Source of the DNA: Deltaproteobacteria bacterium | GTDB lineage: Bacteria > Myxococcota_A > Polyangia > HGW-17 | Direction of reading: 5' to 3' | Assembly: GCA_003249585.1 (NCBI GenBank) | Contig: QKIM01000653.1 | Coordinates: 1-8,480 of the forward strand | Length of the DNA stretch: 8,480 nt | Shown here: positions 1-6,493 of the stretch, one piece after another | Numbering within the stretch: position 1 is the first letter of the stretch | How the letters are laid out: each line of letters starts with the position of its first letter | Notes under the pieces: generated by a model | Databases searched by the model: none | Seen by the model: the letters and a program-made list of their open reading frames with translations, nothing else | Told to the model about the DNA's origin: nothing | Position numbers and translations under genes: made by a program

Positions 1-1
1 C

Positions 2-427
2 CTCACCAAGCTGGTCGCCTCCACGGGCGAGCTGGTGGGCCTCGCCTTCGGTGCCATCCGCATGCTAAACCAGACCATCCCGCTCCCCGGCGACGCCAAC
101 GTGCTCAACCAGACGGCGGCACAGCTCAGGACCATGCTGCCCCAGCAGACCCAGGAGTACCTGATGACCATCGTCCAGCGCATGGCGCAGGCGAATCATG
201 TCCCCGACATCACAAGGTTCCTCCAGGGAATCGAGATCACCTCCCACCGCGCCGGCCTGACCATCGTACAGGATCTCGACGTGGCCATGGGCGTGATCAA
301 GTCCGAGCCCATGCTGCCCAACGGCCTCGGCGCCAAGCAGAAGACAGACGCGCTCTTCAGGTTTGCCACCAGTGAGAAGTACTTCGAGCTGCGCAAGGCC
401 TTCTCCGTCAGGATCGAGGACAACTAG
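2..427 (+). CDS. C-terminal part of an unidentified protein (5' end outside window)
   Basis: The reading frame is open from the left edge to a TAG at 425-427, so this is the last ~141 residues of a longer protein. A GTG at position 35 is available, but the frame continues upstream without a stop, so an internal start there is unlikely. The visible part is mostly helical in character. It ends with a stretch of the form HRAGL...DLDVAMGVI followed by a charged tail with FATSEKYFELRKAF. From memory this style resembles the C-termini of large TPR-type proteins of Myxococcota/Bradymonadota, in which a similar 'RAGLLL.GDL' segment precedes 'SE.YFELR'. That resemblance is a weak inference; no catalytic motif, signal peptide or membrane segment is visible in this piece. 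A strong GC palindrome follows its stop codon and a lipoprotein gene starts 40 bases further on. It is surely coding, because codon use and composition match the neighbours, but the function is unknown. Confidence 0.75.
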   Translation, partial: LTKLVASTGELVGLAFGAIRMLNQTIPLPGDANVLNQTAAQLRTMLPQQTQEYLMTIVQRMAQANHVPDITRFLQGIEITSHRAGLTIVQDLDVAMGVIKSEPMLPNGLGAKQKTDALFRFATSEKYFELRKAFSVRIEDN

Positions 428-433
428 CCACCA

Positions 434-451
434 CCGGGGCCCGGGCCCCGG
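434..451. other. 18-base perfect GC palindrome between two genes
   Basis: CCGGGGCCCGGGCCCCGG is its own reverse complement. It lies 6 bases after the stop of the upstream gene and ends 4 bases before the ribosome-binding site of the next one. As RNA it could form a very stable hairpin with a small loop. No T-run follows (the next bases are GTTTGGG), so it is not a classical intrinsic terminator. It may be a 3'-end-stabilising or attenuating hairpin, or simply a by-product of high GC content. Confidence 0.45.
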
Positions 452-467
452 GTTTGGGAGGTTTCAC

Positions 468-662
468 ATGAGACGTACACTACTGGCGCTGGCGACGCTG
501 ACCTTCCTGCTCGTCGGCTGCAGCGACAAAAAGGGCACCGAGAACAAGACCACCGCCGACAAGACCGACGGCACCGCGAAGTCCGCCATGGGAACCGTCG
601 TGAAACGGAAGACCTCCGGCGAACTCTGTGAGGGGGAGAACTGCCCCGGTCATATCAAATAG
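468..662 (+). CDS. Small lipoprotein, 64 residues
   Basis: The start is the ATG at 468, with GGGAGG at 456-461 six bases upstream; the longer frame beginning at 363 runs into the previous gene and has no such site. Residues 1-17 form a short lipoprotein signal peptide: two arginines, a hydrophobic core, then the lipobox LVGC with Cys18 as the lipidated residue. The mature part is only ~47 residues, rich in Lys, Thr, Asp and Gly and probably unstructured. It ends with a small motif containing two cysteines, Cys54 and Cys59 (CEGENCPGH). It would be anchored to the inner or outer membrane; the residue after Cys is Ser, which under the enterobacterial rule points to the outer membrane. The two cysteines could form a disulfide or bind metal, but nothing shows this. 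kamD starts 52 bases downstream with no obvious terminator between, so they may share a transcript. No family is recognised and no function can be assigned. Confidence 0.7.
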   Translation: MRRTLLALATLTFLLVGCSDKKGTENKTTADKTDGTAKSAMGTVVKRKTSGELCEGENCPGHIK

Positions 663-714
663 CGCCCGCTCCCTCTCTCCCCACATTGAACCCCCAAGAC
701 CGACCGGAGTCACC

Positions 715-2289
715 ATGTCACGACTGGGACTGGACAAGCACACTATCGATTCCATAAGGGGACGCGCGGGCAGGATCGTCGACGCGCTGGCCCCTCTCCT
801 GAAGAAGCACACCACGGTCACCGTGGAGCGCGCCGTCCTCCGCCTCATGGGGCTCGACGGCGCCAACGCCGAGGGGGTCCCCTATCCCAACGTGGTGGTG
901 CAGCATCTGCGGGATCATCTCCACCTCGGGGCCGCCCCCGTCGTGGCGGCCGCCATGCTCCGTCACAACACGGACATCGCGTCACTGGCCCGCAGCATCG
1001 ACGAGGGCAGCCTCTCCCTGGAGGAGGGGCATGGCGTCCCCGAGGACGAGGTCGACGGGTTCATGGCGGAGCTGGCCGTGGAGGGACTGGACCGGATCCG
1101 CGCCCAGGTGGCCCGGCGCAACAGCCTGCTGGAGCGTTTTCCCTCCCGTGGACAGCCCTGGCTATACGTGATCGTGGCCACGGGGAACATATACGAAGAC
1201 GTGGAGCAGGCGCGGGCCGCGGCCCTCAAAGGTGCCGACATCATCGCCGTCATCCGGACCACGGGACAGTCGCTGCTGGACTACATCCCCTACGGGCCCA
1301 CCACCGAGGGGTTTGGCGGGACCTACGCCACCCAGGAGAACTTCCGCATCATGCGGGCGGCGCTGGACGAGGTGTCCGAGCAGACGGGCCACTATGTCCG
1401 GCTGGTCAACTATGCCAGCGGCCTGTGCATGCCTGAGATCGTGGTGACCGGCGCCTTCGAGCGGCTGGACATGATGCTCAACGACTCCATGTACGGGATC
1501 CTCTTCCGCGACATCAACCCCATCCGAACCTTCGTCGATCAGTACTTCTCCCGGGTCATCAACGCCGCCGCGGAGATCATCATCAACACGGGGGAAGACA
1601 ACTACCTCACCACGGCCGACGCCGTGGAGTCCGCCCACACCGTGCTGGCTTCCGACTGCATCAACGAGGCCTTCGGGTTCCGAGCCGGCCTCGGGTCGCA
1701 CCTGCTGGGCCTCGGCCACGCCTTCGAGATGGATCCCTCCATCGAGGACGGCTTCCTCATGGAGCTCGGGCAGGCCATGATGCTCCGCGAGATCTTCCCC
1801 GATTCCCCCCTCAAGTACATGCCCCCCACGAAGTTCATGTCCGGTGACATCTTCAAGGGGTACATCATGAACGCCATGTTCAACCTGGCCGGCGTTTGGT
1901 CCGGTCAGGGAATTCAGTTGCTCGGCATGCTCACCGAGGCCATGCACACGCCCTTCATCCAGGATCGATACCTCGGCCTGGAGAACGCACGCTACATCAT
2001 GAACACCGCGCGTTCCCTGTCCGAGGCCGTGGAGGTGAAGAAGGACGGTCCCATCGCCCGACGGGCCCAGGAGGTACTGGCGAAGACCGAGGAGTTCCTG
2101 AGCGAAGTCGAAGAAGAGGGACTGCTGGGGGCCATCGCGGGAGGGAAATTCGCCGATATCGGGCGCAGCCTGGAGGGCGGCAAGGGGCTCTCGGGAGTCG
2201 TTGTCAAGGGCGAGGGATATCGAAACCCCTTTGTGGCGCCCCTGGGAGAAATGACCGGCCTCAAAGAGGAGATCCACAGATGGATGTAA
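715..2289 (+). CDS. kamD: Lysine 5,6-aminomutase, alpha subunit
   Basis: The 524-residue product matches the size of the alpha subunit (about 516) of the adenosylcobalamin- and PLP-dependent enzyme that moves the terminal amino group of D-lysine (or L-beta-lysine) from C6 to C5 in anaerobic lysine fermentation. The alpha subunit is the TIM-barrel that holds the substrate-PLP adduct. Family-typical stretches are visible: TGNIYEDVEQARAAALKGAD from residue 156, IRTTGQSLLDYIPYG near 180-194, TEGFGGTYATQENF near 197-210, NYASGLCMPE near 232-241, and PPTKFMSGDIFKG near 370-382. The start is the ATG at 715, with GGAG at 706-709 five bases upstream; the frame extends 29 codons further up but only through the lipoprotein gene. 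The 3' end overlaps kamE by 10 bases, as expected for subunits made in equal amounts. No kamA, kal, kce, kdd or cobalamin riboswitch is seen in the window. The substrate could be another basic amino acid, but the two-subunit split (~520 + ~250) argues against ornithine aminomutase (OraS/OraE). Confidence 0.94.
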   Translation: MSRLGLDKHTIDSIRGRAGRIVDALAPLLKKHTTVTVERAVLRLMGLDGANAEGVPYPNVVVQHLRDHLHLGAAPVVAAAMLRHNTDIASLARSIDEGSLSLEEGHGVPEDEVDGFMAELAVEGLDRIRAQVARRNSLLERFPSRGQPWLYVIVATGNIYEDVEQARAAALKGADIIAVIRTTGQSLLDYIPYGPTTEGFGGTYATQENFRIMRAALDEVSEQTGHYVRLVNYASGLCMPEIVVTGAFERLDMMLNDSMYGILFRDINPIRTFVDQYFSRVINAAAEIIINTGEDNYLTTADAVESAHTVLASDCINEAFGFRAGLGSHLLGLGHAFEMDPSIEDGFLMELGQAMMLREIFPDSPLKYMPPTKFMSGDIFKGYIMNAMFNLAGVWSGQGIQLLGMLTEAMHTPFIQDRYLGLENARYIMNTARSLSEAVEVKKDGPIARRAQEVLAKTEEFLSEVEEEGLLGAIAGGKFADIGRSLEGGKGLSGVVVKGEGYRNPFVAPLGEMTGLKEEIHRWM

Positions 2290-3026
2290 ACCTCAAGAAT
2301 ATCCGACCGTATGGAGACACCATGGGGGACGGTGCCGTGCAGCTCAGTTTCACGCTCCCCCTGCCCCTCAACTCCGTGGCCGTGCAGGCCGCCAAGCAGC
2401 TGGTCCTCGGCATGGGCTTCCGTGAGGCCGAGGTGGTCCACAGCGTCTCCATCGGCGACGAGTTCAGTTTCTTCGTGGTCTACGGACGCACCGACCTCCA
2501 TGTGGACGCTTCCCAAATCCAGCCTGTCGAGGTGAAGAGCGTCGTCTGGGATCGTGCGCGCTGCAGTGAAGAGGTGAAGGCCCGCTTCGGCCGCAAGCTC
2601 GTTGTTGTGGGCGCCTGCATCGGAGAGGACGCCCACACCGTCGGGATCGACGCCATCATGAACATGAAGGGATACGCCGGGCATTACGGCCTGGAGCGGT
2701 ACGCCATGTTCGAGAGCCACAACATGGGCGCCCAGGTGGAGCCCCAGGTGCTCCTGGCCAGGGCCCGTGCCGTGAAGGCCGACGCCATCCTGGTCTCGCA
2801 GGTCGTCACGCAGAAAGACATCCACCTCTCCAACTTCACCCGCATGGTGGAGCTCGTGGAGGCAGAGGGCATCCGGGACCGGGTGGTGCTTGTCGCCGGC
2901 GGTCCCCGCATCGACAACGGGGTCGCCATGGAGCTCGGATACGACGCCGGGTTTGGCCGGGGCACCTTCGCCGAAGACGTGGCGTCCTTCATTATTCAGG
3001 ATCTGGCCAAAAGAGAATTGACATAA
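2280..3026 (+). CDS. kamE: Lysine 5,6-aminomutase, beta subunit (cobalamin-binding)
   Basis: This is the 248-residue partner of KamD. It carries the B12-binding Rossmann-like domain and the lysine that holds PLP as an internal aldimine. The motif D117-A-H119-T-V-G122 is the DxHxxG signature for base-off/His-on cobalamin binding. Lys130 in IMNMKG lies 11 residues after that histidine, the same spacing as His133 and Lys144 in the clostridial enzyme, so both cofactor residues are intact. A later VLVAGGPR segment (203-210) and GYDAGFGRGT (220-229) fit the cobalamin-domain core. The N-terminal ~100 residues form the small dimerisation domain seen in this family. The start is ATG 2280, inside the last codons of kamD, with GAGGAG at 2266-2271 eight bases upstream; the longer frame from 1896 lies wholly within kamD and is rejected. 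The length is slightly under the clostridial protein (~260). It forms an apparently active enzyme pair with the upstream gene. Confidence 0.94.
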   Translation: MDVNLKNIRPYGDTMGDGAVQLSFTLPLPLNSVAVQAAKQLVLGMGFREAEVVHSVSIGDEFSFFVVYGRTDLHVDASQIQPVEVKSVVWDRARCSEEVKARFGRKLVVVGACIGEDAHTVGIDAIMNMKGYAGHYGLERYAMFESHNMGAQVEPQVLLARARAVKADAILVSQVVTQKDIHLSNFTRMVELVEAEGIRDRVVLVAGGPRIDNGVAMELGYDAGFGRGTFAEDVASFIIQDLAKRELT

Positions 3027-3046
3027 GCTCCGTTGCACTCGATAAA
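3018..3046 (+). promoter_or_regulatory. Probable sigma-70 promoter for the RNase Y gene
   Basis: TTGACA at 3018-3023 matches the -35 consensus fully. After 17 bases comes GATAAA at 3041-3046, which matches 4 of 6 bases of the -10 consensus. The -35 overlaps the last codons and stop of kamE (TAA 3024-3026). Transcription would start near 3053, giving a leader of 30-36 bases before the RNase Y start. In such GC-rich DNA a full TTGACA at the right distance from an AT-rich hexamer is unlikely by chance, but it has not been shown to function. Confidence 0.5.
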
Positions 3047-3088
3047 TGGGGCACTCCCTTCTCAGGGGAGGCAGCACTGGAGGTGCTC

Positions 3089-4648
3089 GTGTTTTTGGAA
3101 CTTGGAGTTGGTCTGGCAGTGTTCGCGGGGACCACAGGTGTGTTCTATCACCTGACCCGGCGTCGCCTCGAGGACGCCGTGGAGCGGGCCCGCAGGAAGG
3201 CGGACGAGAATCTGCAGGAGGCCAAACAGAAGCGCCATATCCTGCTCGACGAAGCGAAACAGGCCTCCAACGAGCTGCTCGTTGAGGGGCGCGAACGGCA
3301 GACCGCCGAGCAGCAGGTTTCCGAGGAAGAGATCCACGAGAGCGAGCTGCGGCTCGAGAAGGAAGACCAGCGCATCGAGACGGTCCGCCAGCGCATCGCG
3401 AAGCGGGAGAAGGTGGTCAATGAGCGCTCATCGTCCCTCTCGTCCAGGCAGGAGGCAGTGAAGAAGCTTCACCAGGAGCGGACCTCCATGGCAAAGGGAG
3501 AGGTCGCCCAGCTCGAGCAGTACCTCGACATCTCCCGAGAGGAGGTCATCGAGGGGATCGCCAAACGGTTCATCGACATGGCCCGCGACGAGGCACAGCA
3601 GACCCTGCGCCAGACCGCGGAGATCTCCGAATCGGAGTATGCCCCGCTGGCCAAGCGCGTCATGGGGATCACCATCGGCAGGCTGGGACAGACCAAGGTG
3701 AAGGAGCGTCCCCTGGTGAGCGTCACCGGCACGCCCAAGGCCTTTGAAGAGCTCCTCGAGGTTGTGGGCGGGCAGCGGGAAGATCTCGACACCTTTTTTG
3801 GTATCCCTCTGGTCATCTCCGAAGACGAAGGCCAGGTCACCGTCCGGTTCGATACCCTGGACACGGTGCGTCGCGAGGTGGTCCGCAGGGTCCTCGACAA
3901 GACCCTGGCCATGGGGAAGATCCCCAAGGACCTCAAGAATCTGTTCGACAAGCGCATGGAAGAGATGGAGAACGAGCTGGTGGGGCTCGGGCGGCGTGCC
4001 TTCAAGTTGACCGGGCTCAAGCCCAAGGTAGACAAGGAGATCGTCAAGCTCATCGGTCGGCTCTACTATCGGACCAGCTACACCCAGAACCAGTGGCTGC
4101 ACTCCGTGGAGGCGTCCCAGCTCGCCGGCCTCATGGCCCACGAGCTCAAGCTCGATGTGCAGTTGGCCAAGCGCGCGGCGCTGCTGCACGATATCGGCAA
4201 GGCCCTGACCCATGAACGGGAGGGTTCCCACGCGACCATAGGCGCCGAGGTGGCACAGACCTATGGTGAGGAGCCGCTGGTGGTCAATGCCATCGCCGCT
4301 CACCACGGAGATGTCCCCGAGGAGTCCCTCTATTCGAGGATCGTCATGGCGGCCGATGCGCTCTCAGGCGCGCGCCCGGGTGCTCGGCGTGAGCTTGTGG
4401 AGACCTACTTCGACCGGATCCGGGCCCTCGAGCGTGTCGCCCAGAGCTTCAAGGGGGTCAAGGAGGTCCACGCCGTCCAGGCAGGGCGTGAGCTGCGGGT
4501 CATCGTGGACAACAACGCCGTGGACGATTCACAGACCCAGGCCATAGCTGACGGCATAGCCGAGAAGATCAGCGATGAGGTGGTCTTCCCCGGACGGATC
4601 AAGGTGACCGTCATCCGGCGCTACAATATTGTGGAGTATGCCCGATGA
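3089..4648 (+). CDS. rny: Ribonuclease Y-like membrane-anchored endoribonuclease
   Basis: RNase Y is an HD-domain endoribonuclease that starts mRNA decay at the inner face of the membrane. All family parts are present in order. There is one N-terminal membrane helix (about residues 2-21), a long charged coiled coil (about 25-175), a KH-like region (about 208-273) and an HD domain (about 335-430). In the HD domain, metal-ligand residues are visible as H338, H367-D368 (LLHDIGKAL), the AHHGD segment near 404-408 and D423 in AADALSGARPGARRE. The C-terminus (GREL.V.V, then V..RRYNIVEYAR) is also typical, and ~519 residues is the usual length. The KH part is divergent: the usual GRxGxNI loop is replaced by ELLEVVGGQREDLDTFFG. 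GTG 3089 is chosen because GGAGG at 3079-3083 lies five bases ahead. GTG 3083 is possible, using GGGGAGG at 3065-3071 with an 11-base gap, and would add two residues. A promoter overlaps the end of kamE. The stop overlaps the next gene by ATGA. No ymdB-like gene follows. Confidence 0.9.
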   Translation: MFLELGVGLAVFAGTTGVFYHLTRRRLEDAVERARRKADENLQEAKQKRHILLDEAKQASNELLVEGRERQTAEQQVSEEEIHESELRLEKEDQRIETVRQRIAKREKVVNERSSSLSSRQEAVKKLHQERTSMAKGEVAQLEQYLDISREEVIEGIAKRFIDMARDEAQQTLRQTAEISESEYAPLAKRVMGITIGRLGQTKVKERPLVSVTGTPKAFEELLEVVGGQREDLDTFFGIPLVISEDEGQVTVRFDTLDTVRREVVRRVLDKTLAMGKIPKDLKNLFDKRMEEMENELVGLGRRAFKLTGLKPKVDKEIVKLIGRLYYRTSYTQNQWLHSVEASQLAGLMAHELKLDVQLAKRAALLHDIGKALTHEREGSHATIGAEVAQTYGEEPLVVNAIAAHHGDVPEESLYSRIVMAADALSGARPGARRELVETYFDRIRALERVAQSFKGVKEVHAVQAGRELRVIVDNNAVDDSQTQAIADGIAEKISDEVVFPGRIKVTVIRRYNIVEYAR

Positions 4649-5208
4649 AGGTGAACGTAAGCGGTCCTCTCAGACTGACAAGCCCCCGTGGCGGCGGATT
4701 CTTCTTCCTCTGCCTTTCGATGCTCTACGGTATCGTCCTCGCCCTGCGAGGCGCCGGGCGGCTCCTCGGATGGCGTCGGAGCGGGACCCTCAAAAGCGAG
4801 GACGGACGGCTCACCCTCGAGCAGACCACCATGTTCCTTGGCGTCCCTGTCCAAAAACAGGTCCATTCGCTCCATCCGGGCGCCATAACGGCCGTCTCCC
4901 GAGGGACCGACCACGATCCCGGCCTGCTCCTGGTCGGGGCCGCGGCCCTCTTCTATCTCTCCCTGTCCGGTGTGTTTCTTCTCGTCACGGGGTTCGCCGT
5001 CGCCGAGCCCGCCCGCATATTCTGGGGCCTCGGCCTCATCGTCCTGGGGCTCGCCGTTGACGGGATCCTCTTCAGCCTCCACTTCATCCTGACCCGCCGG
5101 CTCGGCGAGGGGGTGACCATCAGCCTCTCGTCGGGACGTGAGGTGACGCTCTTCGTGGGGGAGGACCTCCCGGGCGCCTACGAGTCCCTCAGGGAGTTGA
5201 TCCGGTAG
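4645..5208 (+). CDS. Membrane protein of unknown function, 187 residues
   Basis: The ATG shares four bases (ATGA, 4645-4648) with the stop of the RNase Y gene, and GGAG at 4633-4636 is eight bases upstream, so the two are almost certainly made from one mRNA with coupled translation. Three hydrophobic segments are visible at about residues 17-36, 94-119 and 125-148. Between the first and second is a ~55-residue soluble loop (SGTLKSEDGRLTLEQTTMFL and on), and after the third a ~38-residue soluble tail with beta character. The layout is reminiscent of small proteins with a split PH-like beta domain around membrane helices, but that is only a shape impression. No conserved motif, catalytic residue or signal peptidase site is recognised. 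The last 20 bases overlap the convergent minus-strand gene. Coding status is supported by the coupled start, the good ribosome site and neighbour-like composition. Confidence 0.8.
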   Translation: MKVNVSGPLRLTSPRGGGFFFLCLSMLYGIVLALRGAGRLLGWRRSGTLKSEDGRLTLEQTTMFLGVPVQKQVHSLHPGAITAVSRGTDHDPGLLLVGAAALFYLSLSGVFLLVTGFAVAEPARIFWGLGLIVLGLAVDGILFSLHFILTRRLGEGVTISLSSGREVTLFVGEDLPGAYESLRELIR

Positions 5209-6493
5209 TCTCCTCACTGGGGCTGCGACGCAGTTTCACCTCGAGGATGGCGCGATCGCTCATCTTCATGACCTCCAGGGAGACGCCGTGTTCGGACAGG
5301 GTGACGGTGTCGCCAACGGCAGGGAGGCGTCGAAGCTTCGACAGGATGAGCCCCGCCGCCGTCTCGTAGTCCTCGTCCTCGGACAGCTCCATCTCGAGGT
5401 CCTCGTTGATCTGGGAGATGGGGACCCGACCACTGAGCACCCAGGTGAATCGATCCACCTCCCGGATGATCTCTTCGGGCTTGTCGAACTCGTCCTCGAT
5501 CTCGCCGACGATCTCCTCGAGGACGTCCTCGATGGTGGCGATCCCTACGGCACCTCCGTACTCGTTGACCACCACGGACATCCCCTTGTGGGCCTGCTGC
5601 AGGTCCACCATGATCCGGAAGGCACGCTGCTGCTCGGGGACGAAGATGGGGGGCTGCATGAGGGCTGTCACCGGTGTCTCGGACCCCAGCGCGGCCAGCA
5701 GATCAAAACCGTGGATGATCCCGACCACGGCGTCCACGCGCTCATGGTAGATGGGGATGCGGCTGAACCCGTGGCGGTCGATGAGCGCCACCAGCTCGTC
5801 GATGGTGCTGTCATCGGGCGCCGAGACCACCTCGCTCAGAGGGATCATGACCTCCTCCGCCGTGGTGTCCCTGAGATCCAGGATGTTGCCCACCATCTCC
5901 CGCTCGCCCTCCTTGATGGAGTTGAGGTCGATCTCGGGGATCTCCTCCTCGTCCTGGGCCTCCTCTTCCTCCTCGATGAGGAACTTGAGGTCCTCGCGGG
6001 AGATGGCCATGGCCTTGTTGCGATGGAATCCAAGGAGCTGCCCGGCACCCTTGGTGAAGATCTTCAGGAGCAGCACCAGAGGATAAAAGGGGAGCCGGGC
6101 GTAATGAATGAGGAAGGCGACTTTGGGAGCGATGGTGTCGGCGTGCTGCTGGAAAATGGATTTGGGGATGATCTCGCCGAAGAGGAGGATGGAGGGGGAG
6201 AGGATGGCGAGGGCGTACAGCTCCCCGCGGGGTCCGAATCGCTCGAGACAGTAGAAGGTGACGACCACGGTGTTGGTGACCACGGAGAGGTTGGTCCCGA
6301 TGAGGGTCACGGAGAGCATGGTCGAGGAGTGCTCAAGAAGGTACAGGGCCAGTTGAGAGCCGCGGTGCCCGGCCTGGGCTTCACGCTCCAGGCTGAGCTT
6401 GTGGGCAGAGACCAGGGCGATCTCGGACCCCGAGAAGAGTCCCTCGAGCAGGATGGCCGTTATAAAGATGATCACCACCATCGTGAGACTCAT
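5189..6493 (-). CDS. CNNM/CorC-family protein with CBS pair and CorC_HlyC domain
   Basis: This 434-residue protein has the full three-part layout of the bacterial CNNM family (older name hemolysin C/CorC), membrane proteins linked to Mg2+ export or magnesium/cobalt resistance. An N-terminal DUF21/CNNM membrane domain covers ~1-150, with GLFSGSEIALVS at 18-29 and GEIIPKS at 106-112, both family signatures. Two CBS repeats follow (about 205-270 and 278-335), with SRIPIYHERVDAVVGIIH and VVNEYGGAVGIATIEDVLEE; the latter ends in IVGEIEDEFD. The C-terminal CorC_HlyC domain is at ~345-423. An unusual acidic patch (EEEEEAQDEEEIPEID, ~174-189) sits between the membrane and CBS parts. ATG 6493 overlaps the stop of the upstream paralogue by ATGA, and GGAGG (complement of 6503-6507) lies nine bases ahead, so translation is coupled but also independently primed. 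The stop lies 20 bases inside the convergent gene's end. Ion specificity cannot be read from the sequence. Confidence 0.92.
   Translation of the reverse strand: MSLTMVVIIFITAILLEGLFSGSEIALVSAHKLSLEREAQAGHRGSQLALYLLEHSSTMLSVTLIGTNLSVVTNTVVVTFYCLERFGPRGELYALAILSPSILLFGEIIPKSIFQQHADTIAPKVAFLIHYARLPFYPLVLLLKIFTKGAGQLLGFHRNKAMAISREDLKFLIEEEEEAQDEEEIPEIDLNSIKEGEREMVGNILDLRDTTAEEVMIPLSEVVSAPDDSTIDELVALIDRHGFSRIPIYHERVDAVVGIIHGFDLLAALGSETPVTALMQPPIFVPEQQRAFRIMVDLQQAHKGMSVVVNEYGGAVGIATIEDVLEEIVGEIEDEFDKPEEIIREVDRFTWVLSGRVPISQINEDLEMELSEDEDYETAAGLILSKLRRLPAVGDTVTLSEHGVSLEVMKMSDRAILEVKLRRSPSEETTGSTP

Noticed and set aside
663..714. Cobalamin riboswitch before kamD
   Set aside because: The gap is only 52 bases of pyrimidine-rich sequence and has no recognisable B12-box, far too short for that riboswitch class.
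1162..2277. Long minus-strand open frame (371 codons) opposite kamD
   Set aside because: It is the mirror of a well-recognised gene in GC-rich DNA; its translation is rich in His, Gly, Asp and Leu repeats typical of antisense shadows and has no recognisable domain or ribosome site.
1896..2279. Extended N-terminus for kamE
   Set aside because: This part lies in a different frame of kamD and reads as Arg/Gly-rich shadow; ATG 2280 with GAGGAG gives the expected family length.
1992..3077. Long minus-strand open frame (361 codons) opposite kamE
   Set aside because: Same reason: the plus strand carries an intact kamE with cofactor motifs, and the minus translation has shadow composition.
3428..4306. 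Minus-strand open frame (292 codons) opposite rny
   Set aside because: It lies opposite the RNase Y coding region and has no start signal or family features.
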